DNA of 64,000 nucleotides from NCBI GenBank assembly GCA_964356785.1, contig CAYHIS010000001.1, positions 252,765 to 316,764 of the forward strand, in the 5' to 3' direction. A model generated the notes under the pieces. The model saw only the letters and a program-made list of their open reading frames with translations. It did no database searches and was not told the origin of the DNA. This document shows, piece after piece, positions 45,579 through 53,419 of the stretch; the first letter of the stretch is position 1; the number at the start of each line of letters is the position of its first letter. Both the position numbers and the translations under genes were made by a program. Origin of the DNA: CANDYO01 sp964356785 (GTDB lineage: Bacteria > Pseudomonadota > Alphaproteobacteria > Rickettsiales > CANDYO01).

Positions 45579-47819
45579 ATGGAATTTTTTAATAACAATA
45601 GTAATATAAGCATTTATTCATCAAGGGCTTTAATTAAATTACCAAATAATTTATTTTTCATTATGGATACAAAAGATAATTTCTTTCTTAATTCAGTAGA
45701 GATAGGAAATGGATTTGGCCATGAACCATTTATAATCGAGAGAATGATAAATTTTACTAATATAGGAGAAGTTTTTGTTGAGGTAGGAGCAAATTATGGA
45801 GATTTTTCTTTACAAATGAGTAAGTATATTGGTAATCAAGGAAAAGTTTATGCTTTTGAGCCTGGAAGTAATACTTTCAAATGTTTATATGCTAGCATTT
45901 TTTTAAACGGATTATCAAATATTATACTTGAAAATAAAGCTGTTTTAGATGAAGAAAAAGAAGTTAATTTTATGGAAACAATGCAAGAAGATGTAAATGG
46001 TAGTCTTGGAAGTTCTGTTTCTACAATTAATTCAAATAATAATACAACATTGGTTAAAGCAATTACTTTAGATAATTATTTTCATTCTCAAAAGATAGAT
46101 GTGTTAAGGCTTGATGCAGAGGGTAGCGAATGTAGAATTCTGAAAGGGGCTCAGAAAATTATAGATTCTTCACCAGATTTAAGGATTTTTGTAGAATGGC
46201 AAAGAAATTTATTAAATAAATATGAATCTGATCAGAGCGTTAAAGAATGTTTAGTTAGCTTAAAAGAAAAAGGATTTATATTTTTAAATACTAATGAATT
46301 TAGTGAAGATTGTAATTATGCATTATATCAAATTCCTTTAGAGTATTTTGTAATGAGTAATCATTTTGAGTTTTTTGCTATCCGAAAAGATACTTTAGAA
46401 AAATTTATTCAAGAAAAAAGTGGTTTACCAATTAAGAAAAAATGTCAAGTAAAAGCAAATAGTTTGTTATATAATTCGGTTATTTCTAATGAGATCGTAA
46501 GAACTAATGAAGCATTAAATAATAGAGCAGAGATAAATCATATGCATCCAATTGGGGCTACTGTTCTATATATGGCAGTTGAGTATGGGTTTTATGAGAT
46601 AGCAAAACTATTACTAGAAAATAATGCAGATCCTAATATTAAAGCTATAAATGGAGCTACTCCTTTATATAGAGCAGTTGAAAAAAATGACTATAATATG
46701 TCTAAACTTCTTTTAGACAATAATGCAGATATTGAAATTTCAATATCCACTGGATCAACCCCTTTATATTTAGCTGCTCATTATGGATTTAGTGAATTGG
46801 TGAATTTATTACTATCTCACGGAGCTAAGAAGGATATTACGGTATTTGCAAAAGATGTAGCAATGACAGCTGGATATAATCGCCATAAAGAGGTTTTTGA
46901 AGCTGTTATAGAAAAAACTAAATATCAATTTAATAAAGCAGGTGTAAATGAAGTGGCTTTAATTGAAATGGTAAAAAATGAAGCAGATATAATTTTTGAA
47001 AATCTTGTCTGGCATTTTGTGACTGGATTTAGAAAATTCATAATTGTAGATAATATGTCAACAGATGGAACAAAAGAAAAAATACAGGAATTTGCAAAAC
47101 TCACAAAGAATCATGCTAAAGTATTTATTATCGAAGATCCTTTAGTTGAATATATTCAATCTAGAGTTACTACTGGATCTTATGATTTTGCGCGTTCAAT
47201 ATGGCCTGAGGTAAAATGGATTTTTCCTGCGGACGCTGATGAATTCTGGATTGCTAAAAAACCTTTAAGTGAAGCAATTTCAAGTATTCCAGGTGATATA
47301 GACTATATTAAATCTTTAAATATTAGATATAGAGCAAGTGAAGATTATTTCTCATTCTCGAATGAAACAAAGTTTTATGGTAAGCTGCATTATAGAGCAT
47401 ATTATGAGCCTAGTAATTTAGCCAAAATTGCAGCAAAATCACAAAATTGCGTTTTAATAACTCAAGGTAATCATTATATTAATGAGAAGCCTGACTGTGC
47501 TGTTAACAAGATATTCAAAGAAGCTAATTCAAATGATTTTGGTTTAACTACTTATGAGTTTCCTATCCGCTCTCCTTATCAAGCTCATAATAAATATTTT
47601 CAAGGTGCGCAAGCAAATATAAAAGCAAAAGAACTTGGAGTTTTAAAGAAAGAAGTTGGTTTTCACTGGGATCAATATTTAGATTATATGGTAAAATATG
47701 GGGATAAATCTGGTGAGATGAAATTTAATGAATCATTTGCAGATTTAGATTTTGCTATAGATGATCCATTTCCAATGGGTGAAGCTTTAAGCCTTTTCTA
47801 TGAAATTATAAAAGATTGA
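45579..47819 (+). CDS. FkbM methyltransferase - ankyrin - GT2-like glycosyltransferase fusion
   Basis: A 746-residue protein with three parts. Residues about 40-270 are an FkbM-type methyltransferase (FVEVGANYGDFSLQM, VYAFEPGSNTF, IDVLRLDAEGSECRILKG). About 295-425 are ankyrin repeats (ATVLYMAVEYGFYEIAKLLL, STPLYLAAHYGFSELVNLLL). About 455-746 are a family-2-like glycosyltransferase (VALIEMVKNEADIIFENLVW, IIVDNMSTDGTKEKI, FPADADEFW as the metal-binding DxD). Methylation and glycosyl transfer in one chain suggest making or capping a methylated glycan. It completes the ankyrin cluster begun at 40578. Confidence 0.8.
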   Translation: MEFFNNNSNISIYSSRALIKLPNNLFFIMDTKDNFFLNSVEIGNGFGHEPFIIERMINFTNIGEVFVEVGANYGDFSLQMSKYIGNQGKVYAFEPGSNTFKCLYASIFLNGLSNIILENKAVLDEEKEVNFMETMQEDVNGSLGSSVSTINSNNNTTLVKAITLDNYFHSQKIDVLRLDAEGSECRILKGAQKIIDSSPDLRIFVEWQRNLLNKYESDQSVKECLVSLKEKGFIFLNTNEFSEDCNYALYQIPLEYFVMSNHFEFFAIRKDTLEKFIQEKSGLPIKKKCQVKANSLLYNSVISNEIVRTNEALNNRAEINHMHPIGATVLYMAVEYGFYEIAKLLLENNADPNIKAINGATPLYRAVEKNDYNMSKLLLDNNADIEISISTGSTPLYLAAHYGFSELVNLLLSHGAKKDITVFAKDVAMTAGYNRHKEVFEAVIEKTKYQFNKAGVNEVALIEMVKNEADIIFENLVWHFVTGFRKFIIVDNMSTDGTKEKIQEFAKLTKNHAKVFIIEDPLVEYIQSRVTTGSYDFARSIWPEVKWIFPADADEFWIAKKPLSEAISSIPGDIDYIKSLNIRYRASEDYFSFSNETKFYGKLHYRAYYEPSNLAKIAAKSQNCVLITQGNHYINEKPDCAVNKIFKEANSNDFGLTTYEFPIRSPYQAHNKYFQGAQANIKAKELGVLKKEVGFHWDQYLDYMVKYGDKSGEMKFNESFADLDFAIDDPFPMGEALSLFYEIIKD

Positions 47820-47833
47820 TCTGAATAGAGAAT

Positions 47834-47943
47834 CGTCATCTTGAAGCTTTAGCTGAAAGATCCAGGAAGCCATGCAATCTGGATCCTTCATTTCATTCAG
47901 GATGACAATGGATTCTTCGGTTAAGGCCTCTAAAAGATGACGA
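47834..47943. repeat. GTCATCCTGA/GGATCCAG-type palindromic element
   Basis: CGTCATCTTGAAGCTTTAGC then TGAAAGATCCAGG is followed by the inverted CTGGATCCTTCATTTCATTC then AGGATGAC and a third partial arm ending GATGACG. It closes the ankyrin cluster and reaches within five bases of the next gene's stop. Confidence 0.7.
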
Positions 47944-47947
47944 GGGC

Positions 47948-48196
47948 CTAAGAATGGCAATGGTCACCGCAGCAACAATGCCCACCAACTTGACCGGCGC
48001 ATATATTATTTCCAGTGTAAGTATTGTATAGTAAAACTCCAGCCGTAACTACTACCGCTCCTACAGCAGTTATAATTTCATTGAATGATGAGTCTTTACT
48101 TTCAGATGCCTCATTATAACCACGATTATGGTTATGGCTGTGTTCGTTTTTTTCGTTATATTCTTCGTTAAATAAATCTTCGTAAGTATTTGTCAT
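47948..48196 (-). CDS. Small membrane protein with His/Cys-rich ends
   Basis: The 82-residue protein has an acidic, His-rich N-terminal part (EHSHNHNRGYNE), one membrane segment (IITAVGAVVVTAGVLLYNTY) and a C-terminal tail with several Cys and His (HCCCGDHCHS). The two ends look able to bind metal ions or heme. No family is recognised. TAAGAGGTTTTTT before the ATG is a ribosome site. It lies downstream of ccmD-ccmE, but no functional link is shown. Confidence 0.6.
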   Translation of the reverse strand: MTNTYEDLFNEEYNEKNEHSHNHNRGYNEASESKDSSFNEIITAVGAVVVTAGVLLYNTYTGNNICAGQVGGHCCCGDHCHS

Positions 48197-48231
48197 AAAA
48201 AACCTCTTAATAAATTATACTATTTCCACAA

Positions 48232-48332
48232 TTAAATTTACAAATCCAATTCATCGAAGATTCGCATGGCTCATGTACTAAAATGTACACTGCGCGCGCT
48301 CACATCTTGAATCGAATCTGTAATCTTTCATT
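48232..48332. repeat. Palindromic repeat with GTACTAAAATGTAC core (copy D)
   Basis: The flanks AAATCCAATTCATCGAAGAT and ATCTTGAATCGAATCTG are roughly inverted around GGCTCATGTACTAAAATGTA then CACTGCGCGCGCTC. The centre matches the core of copies A and B. Confidence 0.6.
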
Positions 48333-48339
48333 CTGAAAA

Positions 48340-48370
48340 TAATGTTATGTTATATTATAACATAACATTA
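48340..48370. promoter_or_regulatory. 31-base near-perfect palindrome
   Basis: TAATGTTATGTTATA (48340-48354) and TATAACATAACATTA (48356-48370) are exact inverted copies around a single T. It lies between the ccmE stop and the His/Cys-rich gene. An operator or a transcript-end hairpin are both possible; there is no T-run. Confidence 0.5.
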
Positions 48371-48403
48371 TCATGTCAAGCGAATTATTTATGAAATTTA
48401 GTA

Positions 48404-48835
48404 TTAATTCTTACAACTAGGGCATCTTCCCTTACTTAAAGCATTAGCAACTTCTTTAGGCATATAATTCTCATCATGCTTTGCTAGAAGTTCACTTGCT
48501 ATGAAAACTCCTCCTTCTAGCTCACCTTTGGCAACAATTCCTTGATTCTCACGAAATAAATTTGGCAACATGCCTTTATATTTTATAGTTAAATTATTTT
48601 GATTGTCGGTTATAATAAACTCCACCAAAAAATTTTCGTGTTTTTTGATTGAACCAGACATAACCAACCCTCCTACTCGAATTATTTTATTTGTAGGATT
48701 TTTCTGTTTTAATTCAGTTGGAGAATAAAAATATACAATATTCTCATTAAAACTATTTAAAATTAACCATGCACCAATAATAAAGCAAGTAAGCAATATC
48801 AGCAGAGAATTAAGGCGTTTATATTTCTGTTTCAT
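48404..48835 (-). CDS. ccmE: Cytochrome c maturation heme chaperone CcmE
   Basis: CcmE holds heme covalently in the periplasm and passes it to the heme lyase. The 143 residues have one N-terminal membrane anchor (LLILLTCFIIGAWLIL), an OB-fold with RVGGLVMSGSI and IKYKGMLPNLFRENQGIVAKGEL, and the heme-binding histidine in LLAKHDENYMP. It overlaps ccmD by 17 bases. Other ccm genes are not in the window. Confidence 0.94.
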   Translation of the reverse strand: MKQKYKRLNSLLILLTCFIIGAWLILNSFNENIVYFYSPTELKQKNPTNKIIRVGGLVMSGSIKKHENFLVEFIITDNQNNLTIKYKGMLPNLFRENQGIVAKGELEGGVFIASELLAKHDENYMPKEVANALSKGRCPSCKN

Positions 48836-48950
48836 TTGATTTCAAAAGCTTTTCTTCTCTCTTCAGTTTAAGTAAATTATACAAGAAGAAAACCGCATAA
48901 AAAGCTAAAGCAGAAATACATACTGAAAATACATAATTTATTTCGGTCAT
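48819..48950 (-). CDS. ccmD: Heme exporter protein CcmD
   Basis: A 43-residue ORF (MTEINYVFSVCISALAFYAV, then FFLYNLLKLKREEKLLK...) with one membrane span and a basic cytoplasmic tail, the standard shape of CcmD, which helps release holo-CcmE from the CcmC complex. AAGGAGCAAGTA precedes the ATG. The overlap with ccmE (17 bases) and the order ccmD-ccmE are as in other genomes. ccmC is not upstream; a repeat is there instead. Confidence 0.85.
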   Translation of the reverse strand: MTEINYVFSVCISALAFYAVFFLYNLLKLKREEKLLKSNETEI

Positions 48951-48973
48951 TACTTGCTCCTTATAAAAAAGTT

Positions 48974-49112
48974 TTCTGGATTCTTTGGCTACGCTTCAGT
49001 ATGACGAGTAGCGGCGTCATCTTAGAATGAAATGAAGGATCCAGAAATAATGTAAACCTGCGGTTAAGTTTTTTATTCTGGATGTTTCAGCTAAAGCTTT
49101 CAACATGACGAG
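48974..49112. repeat. GTCATCCTGA/GGATCCAG-type palindromic element, compound
   Basis: Several arms in alternating direction: TTCTGGATTCTTTGGCTACG then CTTCAGTATGACG, then GCGTCATCTTAGAATGAAAT then GAAGGATCCAGAA, then TTCTGGATGTTTCAGCTAAA then GCTTTCAACATGACG. It separates ccmD from the 3' end of htpG. Confidence 0.7.
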
Positions 49113-49135
49113 GTTACCTCACCGCCGTTAGCTTT

Positions 49136-49147
49136 ATACCAATCCTC
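49136..49147 (-). repeat. GAGGATTGGTAT motif touching the htpG stop
   Basis: On the minus strand the htpG stop TAG is followed directly by the motif (TAGAGGATTGGTATA, sharing the final G). The same stop-adjacent layout is seen at sspB. Confidence 0.5.
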
Positions 49148-51033
49148 TAAGATGACACTCTTCCTAATAAGTTATTCATTCTTTTTGAAAAACCATTTAA
49201 ATCCGAGATAGGTTCACCTTCAATTATACAGGCTTGATCAAATAAAACAAAAACTAATTCATCTGCCAGATTATGATCTTCTTTTTTCATTTCTTGACGA
49301 ATCTTCTCAATAATAGGATGCTTTATATTAATTTCTAGGATTTTAGCAAAGCTAGAGTTTAATTGCTTTTGATCCTTCAGATATCTTTCCATCCTAATAT
49401 CCATAGCTCCTTCGCTAACTGCTAAACATACCGGACTATCCACTAATTTCCCAGATATTTTTACATCCATAACTAAGCTAGCTAAAGTTTTCTTGAAATA
49501 ATCTATCAATTCTTGATCATCAGAAGGAAGTACTTCTGCTATTTTTTCTTCTTCTGAAGTCGTTGGTTTTAAGATTTTATCTAGTTCAATACCACTACGA
49601 GTAACCGATTTCATTTCTTTGTCTTTATAGGTATGTACTACATTTACCCAAAAATCATCTACAGTATCAACAAAAAGTAATACATCTATTCCATGTTTTA
49701 AGAAGCCTTCAAGCTGTGGGCTATTCTTTGCCTTCTCAATAGAATCACCGCTTAAATAGAAAATATTTTCTTGGCCTTCTTTCATATTAGTAATATAGTC
49801 ATTTAGACTGATATATTTATCAAGTAAGGCGCTTTTAAATAAACATATTTCTAAAAGTTTTTCTTTTTCTTCAGCTGGCAACGCTTCACATAAACCTTCC
49901 TTTAAGACTGCCCCAAAATTATTCCAAAACTCTATATATGAATCAGGTTCTTTTTCTAGCTTGGACTTTAGTTCACTAACTACTTTTTTAGTTATAGATT
50001 TACGAATTTTTTCTAATGAATGACTATGTTGCAGTGTTTCACGACTTATGTTAAGAGGTAAATCTTCTGAGTCAACCACGCCATGTAAGAATCGCATATA
50101 TGAAGGAGCTAAATTTATACCTTCAGAGCCAATATATACTCTTTTAACATATAATTTTACCTTGCTGTTACGATCTGGGTGAAATAAGTCAAAAGGCTTA
50201 CTGGAAGGTATATAAAGGAGATTAGTATATTCAACTAAGCCTTCGTTTTTATTATGGATTATATGCCAAGGCTGATCAGGTAAGTGAGCCACTTGTTTAT
50301 AAAATTCAGCATGCTGCTGCGGAGTTATATCTGCCTTAGGTCTCATCCAAATTGCAGAAGCACTATTTAATATTTCCACTTCACCTTCTGCTTGCGTAAA
50401 TTCTATCGGGAAATCTATATGATCTGAATAAGTTTTAGCAATATGACGCAAGCGATGTTTATCTAAGAAATCATCCTCTCCATCTTTTAGGTGCAACGTT
50501 ATAGAGGTGCCACGCAAAGTATCTGATCCTTCAACTTGTTTTATAGTATATTCACCATTACCACTAGATCTCCATTGCCAAGCTTCATCTTCTCCTGCTT
50601 TTCTGCTTATTACTTCCATCTCATCTGCAACCATAAAGCCAGAGTAAAACCCTACACCAAATTGACCAATTAATTGTAAATCTTTGTTAGAATCGCCGGT
50701 TAGTTTACTCATAAAATTTTGAGTTCCAGATCTTGCGATTGTACCAATATTCTCGATCAAATCTACACGATTCATTCCAATTCCATTATCGGAAATTGTT
50801 AAGGTTCTCGTCTTTTCATCTGCCGAAATTCTAATTTTGAATTCAGGATCGTCTTTAGTAAGTTCAGGACTTGTAATACTTAAATAACGTAACTTGTCAC
50901 AAGCATCAGAAGCATTTGAAATTAACTCTCTCAAGAAAATATCTTTATTTGCATAAAGCGAATGAATCATCAGCTGCAATATTTTGCCAACTTCTGCATC
51001 AAATTTTATATGTTCTTCCTTGTGATTAGTCAT
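49147..51033 (-). CDS. htpG: Molecular chaperone HtpG (Hsp90)
   Basis: This is the bacterial Hsp90. The start at 51033 (MTNHKEEHIKFDAEVGKILQ) has AGAGGAAATT before it; the frame runs 16 residues further upstream without a ribosome site. The 628 residues contain the GHKL ATPase motifs ELISNASDACDKLRY, ISDNGIGMNR and GQFGVGFYSGFM in the N-domain. The middle domain has LPLNISRETLQ, and a dimerisation domain follows. It is divergent from glmS. Confidence 0.96.
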   Translation of the reverse strand: MTNHKEEHIKFDAEVGKILQLMIHSLYANKDIFLRELISNASDACDKLRYLSITSPELTKDDPEFKIRISADEKTRTLTISDNGIGMNRVDLIENIGTIARSGTQNFMSKLTGDSNKDLQLIGQFGVGFYSGFMVADEMEVISRKAGEDEAWQWRSSGNGEYTIKQVEGSDTLRGTSITLHLKDGEDDFLDKHRLRHIAKTYSDHIDFPIEFTQAEGEVEILNSASAIWMRPKADITPQQHAEFYKQVAHLPDQPWHIIHNKNEGLVEYTNLLYIPSSKPFDLFHPDRNSKVKLYVKRVYIGSEGINLAPSYMRFLHGVVDSEDLPLNISRETLQHSHSLEKIRKSITKKVVSELKSKLEKEPDSYIEFWNNFGAVLKEGLCEALPAEEKEKLLEICLFKSALLDKYISLNDYITNMKEGQENIFYLSGDSIEKAKNSPQLEGFLKHGIDVLLFVDTVDDFWVNVVHTYKDKEMKSVTRSGIELDKILKPTTSEEEKIAEVLPSDDQELIDYFKKTLASLVMDVKISGKLVDSPVCLAVSEGAMDIRMERYLKDQKQLNSSFAKILEINIKHPIIEKIRQEMKKEDHNLADELVFVLFDQACIIEGEPISDLNGFSKRMNNLLGRVSS

Positions 51034-51206
51034 AATTTCCTCTTTAAAATTTTGTTTACAGAAGAGATATAAGTATTGCAAAAAAAATTATCAAGTGTTT
51101 GAAGAAAAAACAGTGAAATATTGATAATCCTATAATAATAAAGCTAATAATATAGCATAAAATATGTTATGTTTATCGCATTCTAATGCAAACTTAAGGG
51201 AAAATC

Positions 51207-53033
51207 ATGTGTGGAATTATTGGTATAAATTCAGAGAATATTGATATTGTAGAGTCTGTAGTTAATGGACTTAAAAATCTTGAATATAGAGGATATGATT
51301 CAGCTGGAATATCTGCGATTGTTAAGCAAAAATTTAAAACTATTAAAGTTAAAGGAAAAATATCCATCCTAGACCAAGAAATAAACAGTCAAAAACTTTC
51401 TAGTAATATTGCAATAGGGCACACAAGATGGGCTACCCATGGAGCAGCAAATCAAACCAATGCTCATCCTCATTGCACAGAAGGAGTATCTGTGGTTCAT
51501 AATGGTATTATTGAGAATTTTTTAAGTATAAAAAAGGAATTACAGGAATATGGATGTAAATTTACTTCAGATACAGATAGTGAAGTAATCCCTCATCTTA
51601 TTACCTTTTATCTTGACCAAGGATTGGAGCCTTTAGAGGCAACACATAAAACTGTACAAAGACTAGAAGGTGCTTTTTCTATAGCGGCTATTTTCTTAAA
51701 AAATCCAGATATAATGATCGCTGCCAGAAAAGGGTCTCCTCTTGTGATTGGTTATGGAGACAAACAAACAACTATAGCATCAGATGCTTATTCATTAGCT
51801 TTTTTAAGTAATAAAATTAGTTATTTAGAGGAGGGAGATATGGCTCTTTTAACCTCCAATTCAATTAAAATTTACAATCCAGATTTGAAAGAGGTTTCTA
51901 GAAAAATAGTAAGCATAGATAATAACAATATTAATCTTGGAAAAGGAAATTTCCGCCACTACATGCTTAAAGAAATATTTGAACAGCCAAGTATTCTAGC
52001 GGATACTATTAGTGCATATTATGACGCCGGAACATCTAAGCTTAATTTTACTAATCTTGATATAGATTTTAAAAAAGTTACTAAAATTACTTTAGTCGCA
52101 TGCGGTACTTCTTACTATGCTTCAATGGTTGCTAAATATTGGTTAGAGAATTTACTATCTATACAAGCTGAAATAGAAATTGCTTCTGAATTTCGTTATC
52201 GCAATAGTTATTTGCCTGAAAACGGCTTAGCTATTTTTCTTTCTCAATCAGGAGAAACGGCTGATACTTTGGCTGCACTGCGTCATGCCAAACAAAAAAA
52301 GCAAATTACTTTAAGTATAGTTAATGTTAAAGAAAGTAGTATAGATAGGGAGTCTGATTATTCTTTAGAATGTTTTGCGGGACCAGAAATAAGCGTTGCT
52401 TCTACCAAAGGCCTAACAACTCAATTAAGCATATTATTATTATTATCTCTTCATATGGCCAATAAAAGAAAAGATATTGACGAAGAATATTTATATAAAT
52501 CTTTAAAAGCTATAACAGAAATTCCAGGAAGAATTGCTGAGATTTTAAATAATGCAGAAAGAATTCAAGTCATTGCTAAAGAGATTTCTTTAGCAAAAAA
52601 TGCAATATTTATAGGAAGAAACTATATTTATCCAATTGCTTTAGAAGGCGCATTAAAGTTAAAAGAGCTTTCTTATATACATGCGGAAGCAATTCCAGCT
52701 GGCGAACTAAAGCATGGTCCCATCGCGTTAATTGATGAAACTGTTCCTATCATTGCTCTAGTTCCAAAAAATCATTTATTTGAAAAAACTTATTCAAATA
52801 CTCAAGAAGTAGCGGCTAGGGGAGGGAAGCTTATTACATTTAGCAGCAATGAAGGAAATGAAGTCTTGAAAGATTTAAGTTATTTACAATTCAACATTAG
52901 TAGCTGTGATAGCATTATAGAACCAATCATTTATGCGCTGCCTATGCAATTACTTGCGTATCATGTTGCTGTATTAAAAGGAACAGATGTAGACCAACCA
53001 AGAAATTTAGCTAAATCAGTTACCGTAGAGTGA
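51207..53033 (+). CDS. glmS: Glutamine--fructose-6-phosphate aminotransferase
   Basis: GlmS makes glucosamine-6-phosphate, the entry to peptidoglycan and lipid A. It begins MCGIIGI with the N-terminal nucleophile Cys2. The glutaminase part has GYDSAGIS and GHTRWATHGAANQTNAHPH, followed by two SIS domains (VACGTSYYASMVAKYW, SQSGETADTLAALRHAK, ELSYIHAEAIPAGELKHGPIALID) and the C-terminal DQPRNLAKSVTVE. The 608 residues are normal. No glmS ribozyme is expected or seen. Confidence 0.97.
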   Translation: MCGIIGINSENIDIVESVVNGLKNLEYRGYDSAGISAIVKQKFKTIKVKGKISILDQEINSQKLSSNIAIGHTRWATHGAANQTNAHPHCTEGVSVVHNGIIENFLSIKKELQEYGCKFTSDTDSEVIPHLITFYLDQGLEPLEATHKTVQRLEGAFSIAAIFLKNPDIMIAARKGSPLVIGYGDKQTTIASDAYSLAFLSNKISYLEEGDMALLTSNSIKIYNPDLKEVSRKIVSIDNNNINLGKGNFRHYMLKEIFEQPSILADTISAYYDAGTSKLNFTNLDIDFKKVTKITLVACGTSYYASMVAKYWLENLLSIQAEIEIASEFRYRNSYLPENGLAIFLSQSGETADTLAALRHAKQKKQITLSIVNVKESSIDRESDYSLECFAGPEISVASTKGLTTQLSILLLLSLHMANKRKDIDEEYLYKSLKAITEIPGRIAEILNNAERIQVIAKEISLAKNAIFIGRNYIYPIALEGALKLKELSYIHAEAIPAGELKHGPIALIDETVPIIALVPKNHLFEKTYSNTQEVAARGGKLITFSSNEGNEVLKDLSYLQFNISSCDSIIEPIIYALPMQLLAYHVAVLKGTDVDQPRNLAKSVTVE

Positions 53034-53068
53034 TGAGGGTTTTGCAAGAGATCTATTTTTATAAATGC

Positions 53069-53097
53069 TTCCATTAATGGAAAAAATATTATATAAT
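53069..53097 (+). promoter_or_regulatory. Candidate promoter of ssrA
   Basis: A perfect -10 TATAAT (53092-53097) lies 17 bases after a weak -35 TTCCAT (53069-53074). The first transcribed base would be about 53104, at the start of the acceptor piece of the permuted ssrA. Confidence 0.55.
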
Positions 53098-53103
53098 GCA
53101 GTT

Positions 53104-53403
53104 GTCTTTATAAGACTATGGCAATAAACGTTATTTAGAATAGGCGTTGCGGACCCGGGGGCAGTACCCGGCGCTTCCACCAAAAATTTAAGAATTAGAA
53201 ATTATGGGAGCGATTCAGGATCGACGTGCGTAATAAAAAAATAATCTTTGTTCGTGATGATTCCTACGATTGCGGGTTTACCTGTATGGATCAAAAAAAG
53301 TAAATGCAAACGATAACGTATTGCTTGACAGAAGGGTAGCTTTAGCTGCTTAAGAAGTCAGCGGCTGGGGGCTTGCCGGGCAACAGAGAAAGCCCCGCTA
53401 ATT
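53104..53403 (+). ncRNA. ssrA: Circularly permuted two-piece tmRNA
   Basis: The acceptor piece comes first and ends with encoded CCA at 53180-53182 (...CCCGGCGCTTCCACCA; T stem CCGGG/CCCGG). After a 23-base spacer the coding piece begins GGGAGCG at 53206, which pairs with CGCTTCC of the acceptor piece. The tag frame is 53306-53353, ANDNVLLDRRVALAA followed by TAA; the ALAA end is a ClpXP degron. A GGGGGCTT/AAAGCCCC hairpin follows. This order is the alphaproteobacterial permuted form, in which the precursor is cut into two RNAs. The outer ends are approximate. Confidence 0.93.
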
Positions 53404-53419
53404 TCTTTAAGAGAATAAA

